A DNA stretch of 64,000 nucleotides, taken from NCBI GenBank assembly GCA_024803745.1, contig JANJXV010000152.1, positions 558,001 to 622,000 of the forward strand, read 5' to 3'. Shown piece by piece: positions 43,061 through 57,240 of the stretch. Each line of letters starts with the position of its first letter. The first letter of the stretch is position 1. The translations under genes and the position numbers were made by a program. The notes under the pieces are model-generated. The model did not search any database, was not told the origin of the DNA, and saw only the letters and a program-made list of their open reading frames with translations. Origin of the DNA: Megascapheus bottae. Lineage: Eukaryota; Chordata; Mammalia; Rodentia; Geomyidae.

Positions 43061-44159
43061 CTCAAAGACTCTCCTGCCACATCTCAGATCTGAAGTCTCC
43101 TTGCAGCTAGGATTACAGGCACGTGTTACCACTGCCAGTTTTGAATAATTTTTGTGTCATCCATAGTAATGTGGATTCCCCACAACGCTGGTAGGCAATG
43201 CAGACATGTGTCACAGGATTGTGGGCACTGATTGCACTCAGGTTTACACATGGGTGTGTGCACACAAGACGTAGCATTTTGAAAGCAACAAACTCATGGG
43301 ACGTAGGTGGAACAGTGTGCAGTGGTGAAAGCATGGACACCTTTTCAGGGCCGAGGATACTGAGATACTGGTGTAAAGCAGGTTTTGGCGTCCTCAGTCC
43401 CATGCCAAGGAATGTGAGGAGCTCCAGACCCTGGAAGCTGGGCATCAGCGAGGTTACAGCAGTATCTGCAAAGCCAGAGGAGATGGATTCGTTGCTGCAG
43501 CATCAGCAGCAGAGGAGGCCAGGATCTGATCCTGAGTTCCCAGGGTCCAGGGCCAAGTGAACTCTGCATACCAGCTCCCAGTGCACACCAGTAGACAACC
43601 ACCCAACCCACCCCTGCCACTTTCTAACCACCCTGTTAGTGTGGAGGGACCAACAGAGGAGTGGGGATGCACCATTGAGGCTGAAGGGGGGAGATCTAAT
43701 GTTGGAACCAGCAGATTGTACCAGAGAGACTGGAAATCTCCACAAGAAAGCAGATCTCCAGGGATACAGATGTTTGCTAGCAAGTGTATAAGAGGGCACC
43801 ACAAGCCTGGTGGCTCCATGGTGCCCAATACTGGTGTTGGGGGTGGGACTCCCCCTCGCAGCGCTGACTCAGTGGAAACTTGGAGCCTGTGGGGCCTTCC
43901 TGGAGACTGTGCTCCAGCACCCTCTATCTCTGCCAGGGTGGAACCTAAGCACCTAACACCCTGAGGAGCTAGGATGACAGGCAATTGCCAGTGGCTCCCA
44001 AAGCTAACCTTATCTTTGATTTAGAAACTCCTTGCCAATAACAGTTCAGTATGAAATAATGGGATATAATAATTAGATAAAAGTTAAGTGGACATATGTG
44101 AGAAATTTACAATTTAGAAATAATGTCAGGAATCAAATCTGTTTACACTAGTATAAACA
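43061..44159. other. No gene recognised
   Basis: GC-moderate sequence with overlapping open frames of up to 176 codons on the minus strand and 135 on the plus strand. None shows a family motif. A SINE head fragment lies at 43090-43130 and another at about 43965-43995. Possibly an old retroelement part. Confidence 0.4.
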
Positions 44160-44264
44160 GTAAAACACTTAGGAACAAATATATCCTAAATGAACGATAC
44201 AGGGAAGATTGCCATGGCTCCTGTGCAAGGATGACATCCAAATTCATGAAGCATTCCATATTTT
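44160..44264 (+). pseudogene. U6 snRNA pseudogene
   Basis: From about 44190 the sequence follows U6: GAACGATACAGGGAAGATT, ATGGCTCCTGTGCAAGGATG, ACATCCAAATTCATGAAGC, then ATTCCATATTTTT. Substitutions at several positions and a degraded 5' stem show it is not a functional gene. No proximal sequence element or TATA box is seen upstream. Confidence 0.9.
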
Positions 44265-44408
44265 TGTGTATATATATGTATATATATCATTGTTTCTTTG
44301 GAATAGAATAGGGAAGGGAGGACAACAAGATGATTAGGAGGGGTGGGGGTAGGAAATGGGGACAAAAACCACGAGAAAAGTAGCAATGTTTGTGAAGTAA
44401 TATATTTT
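44265..44408 (+). mobile_element. L1 3' end fused to the U6 pseudogene
   Basis: Directly after the U6 terminal T run, sequence of the L1 3'UTR type follows in the same orientation ('gaatagggaagggag', 'gtgaagtaatatatttt'). Confidence 0.75.
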
Positions 44409-44511
44409 AAAAATATATCCAAAATGTTACCTTGAACAATGAAAATTACAGTGCACAGATGGTCTTGAAAGCATCCCAGTTTGCCTGATCTGCTTACCTC
44501 TGAGAAATGTT

Positions 44512-44707
44512 GTTTTTTTTTTTGGCCAGTCCTGGGTTTGAGCTCAGGGCCTGAGCACTGTCCTTTGACTTCTCAAGGCTAGAGCTCTACCGCTTGAGCC
44601 ACAGCACCACATCCAGCTTTTTTCTATGTATATGGTACCGAGGAATCAAACCTGGGTCTTCGTGCATGCTAGGCAAGCACTCAAATACTAGGCCAAATTC
44701 CCGGCCC
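44512..44707 (-). repeat. IDL-Geo SINE
   Basis: Full, well-preserved minus-strand dimer. Confidence 0.9.
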
Positions 44708-44944
44708 GTGGAATTTGCTTTTAAGGAAGGAAATTGTTAGTTTGTATAATTATATTTGCTGTGAAGTTCAAGTCGATATATTCAAATATGCTCTGTGTCC
44801 TCCATTTTCATGTGGAATAGGTCAGGTTTGCAAAAAGACCCATTGAGAAACCATGTACTCAAGGACTGAATATCATGTATGAAAGTTTCTTCCCCAATAT
44901 TTCATGATCATTTTCTGTGTAAAGGATCATCAAAAATCATAATA

Positions 44945-45172
44945 AGCTGGGCCTGATAGCTCACACCTATAATTCTAGCTACTCAGGACACTGAGAACTG
45001 ATGATCATAGTTCAAAACCAGCCTGGGCACTAAAGGCCATGAGATTCTTATCTCCAATTAACCACTAGAAATGTAGAGGTGGCACTGTGGCTCAAGGGTA
45101 GGATGATTGCCTTGAGCTGACGAGCTCAGGGACTGTGACCACACCCAGAGTCAAGCCCCACACATCACAAAA
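44945..45172 (+). repeat. B1-like/Geo composite SINE
   Basis: Full plus-strand copy flanked by 'atcataataagc' (about 44937 and 45176). Confidence 0.88.
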
Positions 45173-45239
45173 AAATCATAATAAGCCTTTAAGAGAGAAG
45201 CACAGGATCTTAGATACGAGGGTGACAAGAGATTTATCC

Positions 45240-45512
45240 CAGCCAGGAGTGATGACTCACACTGCAATTCTAGCTACTCAGTAATCAGCTGAAGAAATTA
45301 TTGAAGAAAAGGCAAGGCCAGTACTTTTTTCCTAGAGGTAGAGTCCTTGCCCTGTACAAATGAAGACCTGGGTTCAATTCCTCGGTACCACATACACACC
45401 AAGAAAAAGCCAGAAGTGGTACTGTGGCTGAAGTCGTGGAGCTCTAGCCTTGAGAAAGCTCAAGGACAGTGCTCAGACCCTAAATTCAATACCCAATACT
45501 GGCAAAAAAAAT
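45240..45512 (+). repeat. B1-like SINE head followed by IDL-Geo SINE
   Basis: A B1-like head (45240-45285) is followed by a full IDL-Geo dimer (about 45310-45510). Confidence 0.75.
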
Positions 45513-45769
45513 AATTTAAAAATTTTGATTTATTTAATAAATCAATTTCCCAATAGGACAGGTCAGTCATCAGGAGAGCCATCCCATATCACTCTAGAAA
45601 CAGGCTGAGCGATGGTCAGCAATAAGTGGGGGACAAAAGGCAATGGGAACTAACCCCAGCCACTGCTTTGGGCTTCCCTGGGCTGGGGATGCCTCATGGT
45701 TCAGTGCCCATGGGAAGGTCCAGTGTCTTTTGCTTTGCCCCCTGATCCTCAATTCCAGGACCAGGATGT

Positions 45770-45872
45770 CTTTAGTGCCGAGGCTGGCTTTGAACCCTGA
45801 TTCTCACATCTCGGTCTTCATAGTAGCTAGGATTACAGACATGAGCCAACAGCACCTAGATCAAGGATACTT
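45770..45872 (-). repeat. B1-like SINE head fragment
   Basis: Minus-strand head half only. Confidence 0.6.
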
Positions 45873-45899
45873 CTACTATTAGCTTCTTATTTATTTATT

Positions 45900-46228
45900 T
45901 TTATTGGTCATGGGGCTTAAACTCACCCTGGGTGTTGTCCCTGAGCTCATCAGGTCAAGGCTACCACCGTACCCTTGAGCCAAGCCACACTTCCAGTTTT
46001 CTAGAGGTTAATTGGATATAGGTGTCTCAGGATGTAAATGTGTGAGAATTAATGCACCTACAACATGGCGAATGTAACTGTAACCCCTCTATACATTACT
46101 CCGACAATAAAAAGTGAAGTTAAAAAAAGTCTCAGGTTCTTTTGTGCCTGGGCTGGACTTGAACCTTGATCTTCAGATGTCAGCCTCCTGAGTAGCTAGG
46201 ATTATAGTTGTGATCCACCAGGACTGGC
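45900..46228 (-). repeat. B1-like/Geo SINE interrupted by a tiny L1
   Basis: Minus-strand SINE whose two halves join at 'gtctcagg' once the L1 insertion (46035-46123) is removed. Confidence 0.85.
46035..46123 (+). mobile_element. ~90-bp 5'-truncated L1 insertion
   Basis: Only the L1 3' terminus ('gagaattaatgcacctac', 'aacccctctatacattac', AATAAA, A-tail), flanked by gtctcagg on both sides. Confidence 0.8.
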
Positions 46229-46444
46229 TCCATCCAACCATTTTGTAACTTCCTTCACTCCTCATTTTTTCCTTTACTACCAGAATTAAGTTTAACAAAA
46301 GCATGTCTTAATTGTGTGGTAAAGCTATCTTCAGAAAAATGGAGAAAGGGAAAGAAGTGAAGGCAGATAGATATTGATCCTTCTGAGAACGTTACTTTCA
46401 ATCTCCAGAACAGGGAGAAAGCACACTGGTGTTTTACTATAACT

Positions 46445-46675
46445 CAAAAAATGTAATCATAGCTACTGAGAAGGCTGAGATGTGAGGATTGATCTTCACA
46501 GCCACCGTGGGCAGTTAAGACCACTAAAGAATAAAAGACTCTTATCTCCAAATAATCACTAGAAAAAGGGGAAGTGGGGCTATAGTTCAAGGGGCAGGGT
46601 GGTAGACTAGATCTGAAGAGCTCAAGGACAGTACCCAGGCCAGGACTTCAAACCCCATGACCCACCCAAAAGAAA
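46445..46675 (+). repeat. B1-like/Geo composite SINE
   Basis: Plus-strand copy, head partly degraded. Confidence 0.75.
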
Positions 46676-46886
46676 AGGTGTTAAGAGAGATTTGACTTCT
46701 GTGCACATTTTATAATAAGCATGAAATTGCATCTTCTATTCAAAATTAAACTCTATGTACTATGTCATTTCTATAATGCATGGACATACAGTGGGAGACT
46801 TTAGAGGAGTAGTGGAAAAATGGATGCCTTTCACATCCTTGGCTGATTAAAATCATTGAATATTTGTTCTGTTTGCTACTTTTCTT

Positions 46887-49037
<2,151 letters not shown>

Positions 49038-49329
49038 CTAAATGAGTTACAATGAAAAAAAGACAAAATCATAAATAAGATTCCAAGTTTCTTTAATGTG
49101 AACACATTTGCTTTCTTTAAATTTGTTTTTGTTTTATCTTTTCATTACATTTGAATATTCTAATCCACTCCCAGTGTAAGTTAGAAGCTATTATTGATAC
49201 ATTTCTAGGTTAAAAACTTTTAAAATTTTTCCAAGCACTTAATTTATAATTTCAACTGGAAAAGGGACATATACGCAATTTATATCCCTGATATATTTTA
49301 GAGAATCCAGATTTTTCCCTATTCTTTCT
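49038..49329. other. Upstream intron of the minus-strand ZNF; no exon seen
   Basis: T-rich sequence. A polypyrimidine-like region lies next to the exon on the minus strand. Confidence 0.5.
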
Positions 49330-49562
49330 TTTTGGTGGGTCATGGAACTTGAATTCAGCCTGGGCACTGTCCCTGAACTCTTCACCTCAAGGCTACCACC
49401 CTGCCCTGGAACCAAAGCCCCACTTCCCATTTTCTAAAGGTTAATTGGAAATAAGAATCTCAGGTTTTTTTGTGCCAGGCTGGCTTTGAACCTTGATCTT
49501 CAGATCTCAGACTCCTGAGTAGCTAGGATTACAGAAGTGAGACACCACACCCACTCTGCCCA
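49330..49562 (-). repeat. B1-like/Geo composite SINE
   Basis: Full minus-strand copy. Confidence 0.85.
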
Positions 49563-49574
49563 GCTTCCTATTTT

Positions 49575-49785
49575 TTTTATTCTTTTGCCAGTCCTGGGGC
49601 TTGAACTTGGTCTGAGCACTGTCCTTGAGCTTTCCTCAAGACTAGTGATCTGACACTTGAGCCCAAGCACCACTTCTGCCTTTTTCTATGTTTGTGGTAC
49701 TGAGGAATTGAACCCTGGTCTTCATTCGTTCTAGGCAAGCACTCTAGCACTATGACAAACTCCCAGCCCTTCCCCTCCCACCAAT
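49575..49785 (-). repeat. IDL-Geo SINE
   Basis: Full minus-strand dimer directly beside the previous SINE. Confidence 0.85.
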
Positions 49786-49884
49786 TCTTTTTGATGATAG
49801 ATCTTTCCATGTAGTCTAGGATGGCTAGAAATCCTTCTTGAGTTTCTCAAGTTCAGGGAGTATACGTGAGTCCCATCCTGTGTA

Positions 49885-50125
49885 TTTGTTTTTTGGCTTT
49901 TTATGGGTCATGGGGCTTAAACTCTACCTGAGCCCTGTCCCTTAGCTCTTCAGCTCAAGGCTATCACCCTACCTTTGAGCCAAGCACAACTTCCTGTTTT
50001 CTAGAGGTTAATTGGAGAGTAGACTCTCAGGTCATTTTGTGACTAGGCTGGCTTTGAACCTTGATCCTCAGATCTCAGACTCCTTAGTAGCTAGAATTTC
50101 AGCTGTGAGCCACCATCCCCCGCTT
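49885..50125 (-). repeat. B1-like/Geo composite SINE
   Basis: Full minus-strand copy. Confidence 0.85.
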
Positions 50126-50404
50126 AATATTCTCCTTTGAAAAGTTTGTTATGTAGTAGTTATAATCTATTCTAATAGTTTTATTGTTTTCTTCATAAAG
50201 AAGTAACCAGAAATTAAATTTCACATATATTTTGCTACTACTAGTTTTTGTAGTAAATTTGTCCCCACAGCTGACCTTTCTCTAACATTACCCCAGTATA
50301 TACAGAACAAAGGCCATCCTCAGTCTGAACCATTAGTGCTTCTGAAAAAGTAAAATATGCAATAAACTTTTTGTAGTAGTATAAAACAGGAAGAAAAAAA
50401 TTTC
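50126..50404. other. No gene seen
   Basis: AT-rich unique sequence between the two zinc-finger loci. Confidence 0.5.
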
Positions 50405-50645
50405 TTGCCAGTTGCTGTGGCTTAAACCTGTAATCCTAACTACTCAGATACCTGGCTGATATTTGAGGATTTAATTCAAAGCCAGACAGGCCACTAAAAA
50501 GTCTATGAGACTCTTATCTCCAATTAACCAGTAAAATATGGGAAGTGGCACTGTGGCTTCCTAGATAGGGTGGTAGCTTTGAGTTGAAGAGCTCAGGGAC
50601 AGCGCCCAGGCTCAGAGTTCAAGTCCTAAAACCCACAGAAAAAGG
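50405..50645 (+). repeat. B1-like/Geo composite SINE
   Basis: Full plus-strand copy. Confidence 0.85.
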
Positions 50646-50889
50646 AAAGCAAATAAATTTCTTTCCCATGTGATCATTATGCCAGACATAGGAAATTAAC
50701 ATGCTGGATGTACTTCACTATATTGTTACTTGATACCCCAAGATTTTCCAATATTCTCACAGTACCACCATATGACATAATATAGTGTAGTTTCTTTTCA
50801 ATGGGATAATTCCATTTATAACCTAAATATATTGCCACCCCCATTTTTCAGTACTACAACTGCTCTACCACAATATACCACAAGCCATT

Positions 50890-51022
50890 AATCATTTTCT
50901 GGTGGGAATTGAAAATAAGACTCATGGAATTTTGTGCCAAGCTGGCTTGAACCATGGTCCTCAGATCTCAGTATCCTGAGTAGTGAGGATTATAGACATG
51001 AGCCACCAACACCTGGCTTCAT
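50890..51022 (-). repeat. B1-like SINE, head half
   Basis: Minus-strand head and middle; a second Geo start follows at 51025-51085. Confidence 0.7.
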
Positions 51023-51165
51023 TTTTTTTTTGGTGGGGCATGGAGCTTGAATTCTGGATCTGAGTGCCATCCCTAAGCAATTCAGGTCAATATTTTATGT
51101 AAGTCTAAAGCATTCATGTAGAAGAATAAAATTCCAAACTTGGTGTGCTTATAACTCAGGGCTAA

Positions 51166-51336
<171 letters not shown>

Positions 51337-51699
51337 TAACTTGAAGGTCACGTGCTTTGTTATTTTGTAGATAAGTGAATATTTATCAAACTTTCCATGC
51401 TATTTAAATGTAAGATTCCAGGCCTTGAGAAGTATCATTTCTTTCTAAAGAAAACCTAAGGTAATTTTATTCTCATTCTTCAGGATACCTAATCAGCACT
51501 TTGACAAAAGTTCTAAATTGTGTTCCCACTAATGGAGACAGTCTTTCCAGGAAACCTGGTACTAGGTGCCATGTTTCATGCCTGTAGTCTTAGCATCCAG
51601 GAAGAAGAAAACTGAGAATTCTAATTTGAAGCCAGCAATGTCAGAAAAGTCCCCATGAAACTCTTTAACTCCACTTAACCCCTCAAAAATTGTTAGTGG

Positions 51700-51765
51700 A
51701 GGGACAGGAGTTTGGCCTTGTGGTTGAGTACTTGCCTAGCATGCATGAAGACCCATGCATGTTAG
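51700..51765 (+). repeat. IDL monomer fragment
   Basis: tRNA-like part only ('gagtacttgcctagcatgc') inside the ZNF intron. Confidence 0.65.
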
Positions 51766-52223
51766 TGAAGCTGGGACTCAAACTGGTATATTTCTACCCT
51801 TGAGCAAGCGAGATAAGTTTGTGCCATACATCTGGCAAAATGTATCCAGAGCTGGGGAAAAGTCAACCATGGAAACAGTGAGAAGTGAGAAAAAAGGTTT
51901 AAGAGCTACCTTGTGAGCCGGATATCTGAGACCGAAAATGTACATGGGAGAGAATCCTTGTACATGTACTGAATGTGAGAAATCTTTCAGTAATGAAATA
52001 TGCCTTACAATACCTCAGAGCAAATATTCTGAGATGTCTGATGAGTATATTAAGTGTGAAAATTCAATTTCTGAGAAGTCAAACCTGACGTTCCAACCTC
52101 GATCTCCAACAGAAGAGAAACCTTACAAATATGAGGAATGTAAGAAAATTTAAGCCCAGAATTCAGCTCTCAGCAGGCATCAGAGATCTCACAGAGAAGA
52201 GACACAGGAGAGAAACCTTATGA

Positions 52224-52433
<210 letters not shown>

Positions 52434-53479
52434 TAACACATAATATAATTCACACAGGAGACAAACCTTATGAATGTAGTGAATGTGGAATGTCTTTCAA
52501 CTGGAAGGCACAACTCCATGTTCATCAGAATACACACACAGGAGAGAAACCTTATGAGTGTGACAAATGTGGAAAGTCCTTCACAAGGAAGTCACATCTC
52601 AACACACATAATGCAGTTCACACAGGAGAGAAACCATATGAATGTAGTGAATCTCTAAACTTTTTCAAATGGAAGGCACAACTCCGTGTTCATCAGAATA
52701 CACACACCTATGAGTGCAACAAATGTGGCAAGACCTTCAAGTGGAAGTCACATCTCGGGAAGCATAACAGAAACCACCCATGTGGAAAGACCTTCATGCA
52801 GAATTCACACCTCAGCAAGCGTAAGAGAATTCATACACATGAGAAAACTTAGCAATGTAATAAATGGGAAAGACTTTTTAGTCTTTGGAAGAAAAATCAG
52901 CTTGCATCACAGAATGAACACAAGATAAAACCCTTAACCCAGAAGGCACACCTCTGGATGTATCACTAAACACCCACTGGAGAGAATCCTATGATTTAAA
53001 TAAAAGGGAAAGTTTTTCAAGAAGTCACACTTGAGATTGCATCAGACAACACACACAGGATAGAAACTGTATGAATGTAATGAATGTAGAAAGTCCATCT
53101 CGAAGGCATGGCAGATTGTAGAATGCACATAGGAGAAAAAAACCTCATGAACATTCCAAATGTGGGAAGTTTGACCTGGAAGGCATACCTCTGTGTTCAT
53201 CACAAACCTGATTCCCATAGAAGAAAAGAAAACTAATGAATATAACAAATGTGCAATGACTTTTAATCAGAAGTCAGTCTTCAGTAAATTTCAGAACATA
53301 TACAGGAGAGCAACTTTGATCAATGGAAAATATTTAACTACATATATAATCTCTATCTATATAGAATATCTATATGTAAGCGTGAGAGGAAGCCTTCAGA
53401 AGTCAACCTTCAGCAAGTATTAAGAGCACTCACAGAAGAAATAATTACAATACATGAAAACCTTTGTCAGAAAACTTTA

Positions 53480-53645
53480 TAGGAGCTACCAATGTGGCTT
53501 AGTGGTAGAGTGCTTACCTAGCAAGCATAAAGACCTGTGTTCGATTCCTCAGTACTACATAAAAAGAGCAAGCCAGAAGTAGCACTGTGGCTCAAGTGGT
53601 AGAGTGCTACCCTTGAGCAAAATAAGCTCAGGCCCTGAGTTCAAC

Positions 53646-53648
<3 letters not shown>
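53480..53648 (+). repeat. IDL-Geo SINE
   Basis: Full dimer whose tail is a (GA)n array. Confidence 0.85.
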
Positions 53649-53724
<76 letters not shown>

Positions 53725-53752
53725 CAGGGAAGGAGGAAGGGAGGGAGGGAGG

Positions 53753-53816
<64 letters not shown>

Positions 53817-53832
53817 GAGGGAGAGAGAGAAC
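53649..53832. repeat. (GA)n microsatellite on a SINE tail
   Basis: GA array of about 180 bases with a short AGGGAGGAAG-type interruption near 53722-53750. Confidence 0.95.
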
Positions 53833-54426
53833 AAATTCTGAAGTATACAGAGAAATCCTTCATGACAGAACTAAGCTATGTATAATGGGAAACCAGTCTT
53901 TAGCCTTGGGCACTAATGAGCCAACATTTCCCATTGTGTTTAGTAGTGAAGTCCCTTAATATTATCCAGAGGAATTGGACACAAACGATGGGCATTAGTA
54001 CTTCAGGCTTTACAAGTAATTAAGAGAGTGAAGTTGTTGACTTGTGTCTTTTATAATAGGGAATGTTTTGTGAAGCTAATTTTATTAACTCAGTAATAAA
54101 ATTCTGGCCCATTGAGACTGAGGTCAGCTAATCTCCATGATGGTCTTGGGAGTGATGGATGGGGAAAGACTGTCACAATTGGAGCCAAGGACCTGAGAGC
54201 ATCAATTTCTCCACTGCTCCCGTAAAGTCTGCTGTGTGTGTGGTCCATGCATTAAAACACAAATGACTTACTATATCAAATTCAATTTTTGAATGGAAGG
54301 TATGATGGAAGATACTACTCCTTGTTTATTGCAAAATTAGCACAGTAGGAAAATGATTTTCATCACCTTTTGCCTCAAATTATGTATGAAACATTTAGAA
54401 AACATGTAAAGACACAGTTTGGGGGA
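53833..54426. other. No gene seen
   Basis: Unique AT-rich sequence after the zinc-finger remnants. Confidence 0.5.
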
Positions 54427-54482
54427 TATATATATATATATATATATATAGTGTGTGTGTGTGTGTGTGTATGTGTGTGTGT
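54427..54482. repeat. (TA)n(TG)n compound microsatellite
   Basis: About 12 TA units followed by about 15 TG units with one AT interruption. Confidence 0.95.
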
Positions 54483-54742
54483 ACACAAGTTATTCAGCTT
54501 GTACTCAGAACATAAGCACTCCTTAAGCATCTTTGTCTATGCTAATGCTTGCCACTTGAGCCACAGCTCTACTTCTGGTTTCTCTAGTGGGCAAATAAAG
54601 ACAAGATTCTTTAGCATTTGGTTTTGGATGAGTAAGTCCCAAATGACTTCAGTGCTTCCTTTATACTTAATTAATCACAGATGATGAATCACTTGTGATT
54701 TACTATTAGCCTGTTCTTTTGTTCTGCTGAATGAGTCTAAAC

Positions 54743-54802
54743 AAAACACAGGTTCTTCACTTTATGAACACCAGTGTTCATAATGTGAAGAACCTGTGTT
54801 TT
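54743..54802. repeat. 60-bp near-perfect palindrome
   Basis: The arms of 29 bases start AAAACACAGGTTCTTCAC and end with its complement GTGAAGAACCTGTGTTTT, around a 2-base centre in GAACACCAGTGTTC. Only one arm position mismatches. Confidence 0.95.
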
Positions 54803-54951
54803 CTCACTGTTCTGGATGTGAAGTTAACAGGAGGATGAATTTTTTCTACCACCACTAATTATTCCTTTAACCAGTTGCCTTCAGAATTTTGTACCAAAAC
54901 AAGACTAAGAAATAGATTTATTAAACTTACAGTAGTGCAAAAAATTAGAAG

Positions 54952-55225
54952 CATGGCTGGGCACAGTGGCTCACACCTGTAACCCTAGGAACTCTGTAGG
55001 CTGAGATCTGAGGATCAAGGTTCAAAGCCAGCTCTTGCACAAAAGGATCTGAGAAGATTATCCCCAGTTAACCTCTAGAACATGGGAAGTGGGGCTTGGC
55101 CAAGGTAGTGCCTTGAGCTAAAGAGCTTAGGTAAAAGCCCCAGGCCTAGGGTAGGGCAATAGCCTGGAGCTGAAGAGCTCAGGGACAGGGCACAGGCCAA
55201 GTTCAAGTCCCCATGACCCCCCCAA
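54952..55225 (+). repeat. B1-like/Geo composite SINE
   Basis: Full copy with the Geo part partly duplicated. Confidence 0.85.
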
Positions 55226-55289
55226 AAAAGGGAAATATGGAAAAAATGAGGAATACTAGCTACTTAAAAGATGATTATAGAAATCCAAG

Positions 55290-55488
55290 GGATGTGGGCT
55301 GGGAGTTTAACCTAGTAGCAGAGTTCTTCCATAGCATGCACAAGCAACCCGGTTCTATTCCTCAGTACTACATACATAGAAAAAGCCTGAAGTAGTGCGG
55401 TGGCTCAAGTGGTAGAGTTCTGGCCATGAAAGAGTCCAACGATAGTGGTTAGGCCATAAGTTCAAGATCCAGGACTGGCAAAAAAAAT
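55290..55488 (+). repeat. IDL-Geo SINE
   Basis: Full plus-strand dimer. Confidence 0.85.
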
Positions 55489-56785
55489 TCAAAGGATGAG
55501 GGAGACAACTGGATGTAGTTAGAAATGTAATTATTTGGTAGAGTAAAATTCAAGTCAAAAGTGATTCTTTTTGCTTTCTGCTGCATGCATGGGTATGGAC
55601 ATACAGTATTTTGAAGTATAGTATTATGTTCCATGTTTTCATTGTGCAATGATTACATATACAAAGCCAGATTGCATGTTTCTTTGTCATGAGGACAGTC
55701 TCATGGAAGGTTATGGATGATAATACATTAAGCTAAAGTACAGAGAGGTATTGAGCAATCTCACAAAATGTCACGGGAATGGTGAGATCTAAGTGTCCCA
55801 TTGAAAGAAGTCTTAGTGCATCCAAACTTGGATAACAGGAATGCTAAAATGTCAATGCTGAGATTTCTTTTGGCCACAGAAATGCGGACGGGCCTGTTAT
55901 CCACTAAAAGTTGAGGTACACAGATTCTGGAGCTTGATGCCAGGTGTTGTTTGGCTTTTCCTTGGCAGTTTCATGAGAGTTTCATGGACTTTCTTTCTGG
56001 GCTCGCTTGAAACAGAACCTCAGATATTAACTGTGCATAGTTTTCAAACCATACACTACTGAAGATGGGAAACTTGACCTGCTGCTTAACTGGGTTGCAC
56101 TTTGGCTCTGTTCTCTATGCCTCATGGGAGGGGGCTCATCTTTGTAGACAGATCTCATGACCTCCAAAGCCAAACCCTACCTCAAAGTTCAGGGTCCCAT
56201 TGGGCCTGGGTGAATACATTCTCTGTGGTGCTGGGTCATCAACCCTAAGGCAGAAGTAGGCGGTGCCACATTTGATAAGAACGTCTGCCTGAGATTGTCA
56301 CCTCATGAAAGCAGATTCAAATGTGCATTCCATTTCCTGTAATGGAGAAATCCCCTCCAAAATAGAGGGGCTCAGATTCACCTGCAGGCCCCACACCTAA
56401 TCCACCCTCGTATGTCCTGGTGGTATGGTTATTTAAGACTGGAGGGAATGCTGGTTTAGTCCATGAAGTAGCTAGAGAAGTGATGAAAAAGGTGTTGTGG
56501 ATTACTATGAAAACAATCTAAGAAGCCCTGGAGGAGCATCAACCTGAACCTCTGCGGGGCTAGAAATCTGATGGGACCTTCCAGACTGAGAAATAATCAC
56601 ATGGCTTTGTGTCTGGCATCCAGACAAGTGAGTTCATTTCTTAACCATCAGCCAAGACAGAGGAGGACATGAATAAGTGGGTGGAAAACATCTATCAGAC
56701 CCCTGGCTGGGGGCAAGTGGAGAGTACATAGGAAGGTAGATACCATGGCTGTGGTGGGGCCAAAAAAAGCTGGGTAAAAGAAGCA
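55489..56785. other. No gene recognised in ~1.3 kb
   Basis: Non-repetitive to my eye, with ordinary base composition and only short frames. It includes a TATTTAAGAC box near 56430, which is not enough to call a promoter. Could hold upstream exons of the Ral-GDS-like locus, but none was identified. Confidence 0.45.
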
Positions 56786-56789
56786 AAGA

Positions 56790-57240
56790 AACCAGGGGCT
56801 GTTGGCTCAAGCCTCCCATCATAGCTACTCAGGAGTTTGAGTCCCGAGGACCACAGTTCAAAGCCAGCCCAGGACAGAAACTCCATGAGACTCTTTTTTT
56901 TTGCCAGTCCTGGGCTTGAGCTCAGGGCCTGAGCACTATCCTTGGACTTTCTCAAGGCTAGAGCTCTACCACTTGAGCCTCAGCACCACTTCCAGCTTTT
57001 TTCTTCTATGTATGTGGTACCGAGGAATCGAACCCGGGTCTTCATGCATGCTAGGCAAGCACTTTAACCACTAGGCCAAACTCCCGGCCCCTCCATGAGA
57101 CTCTTATCTGTAATAAACTACTGAAAAAAATCTGGAAGGTGTGCTGTGGTTTAAGTGGTAGAGCACTTGCCTTGAGTGAAAGAAGCTCAGTGACAGCACC
57201 CAGGCCAAGCGTTCAAACCCCAGGACTGGCAAAAAAATGT
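56790..57240 (+). repeat. B1-like/Geo SINE split by an IDL-Geo SINE
   Basis: The outer plus-strand SINE is interrupted by a minus-strand IDL-Geo (56896-57090) with the exact 15-bp duplication ctccatgagactctt at 56881-56895 and 57091-57105. Confidence 0.92.

Noticed and set aside
43454..43984. 176-codon minus-strand frame
   Set aside because: No recognisable motif and competing frames on both strands; left as unassigned.
44160..44264. Functional U6 snRNA gene
   Set aside because: Multiple substitutions, degraded 5' stem, and no TATA box or proximal sequence element upstream.
53555..53885. Ser/Leu-rich and Arg/Glu-rich frames
   Set aside because: Translation of the (GA)n array.
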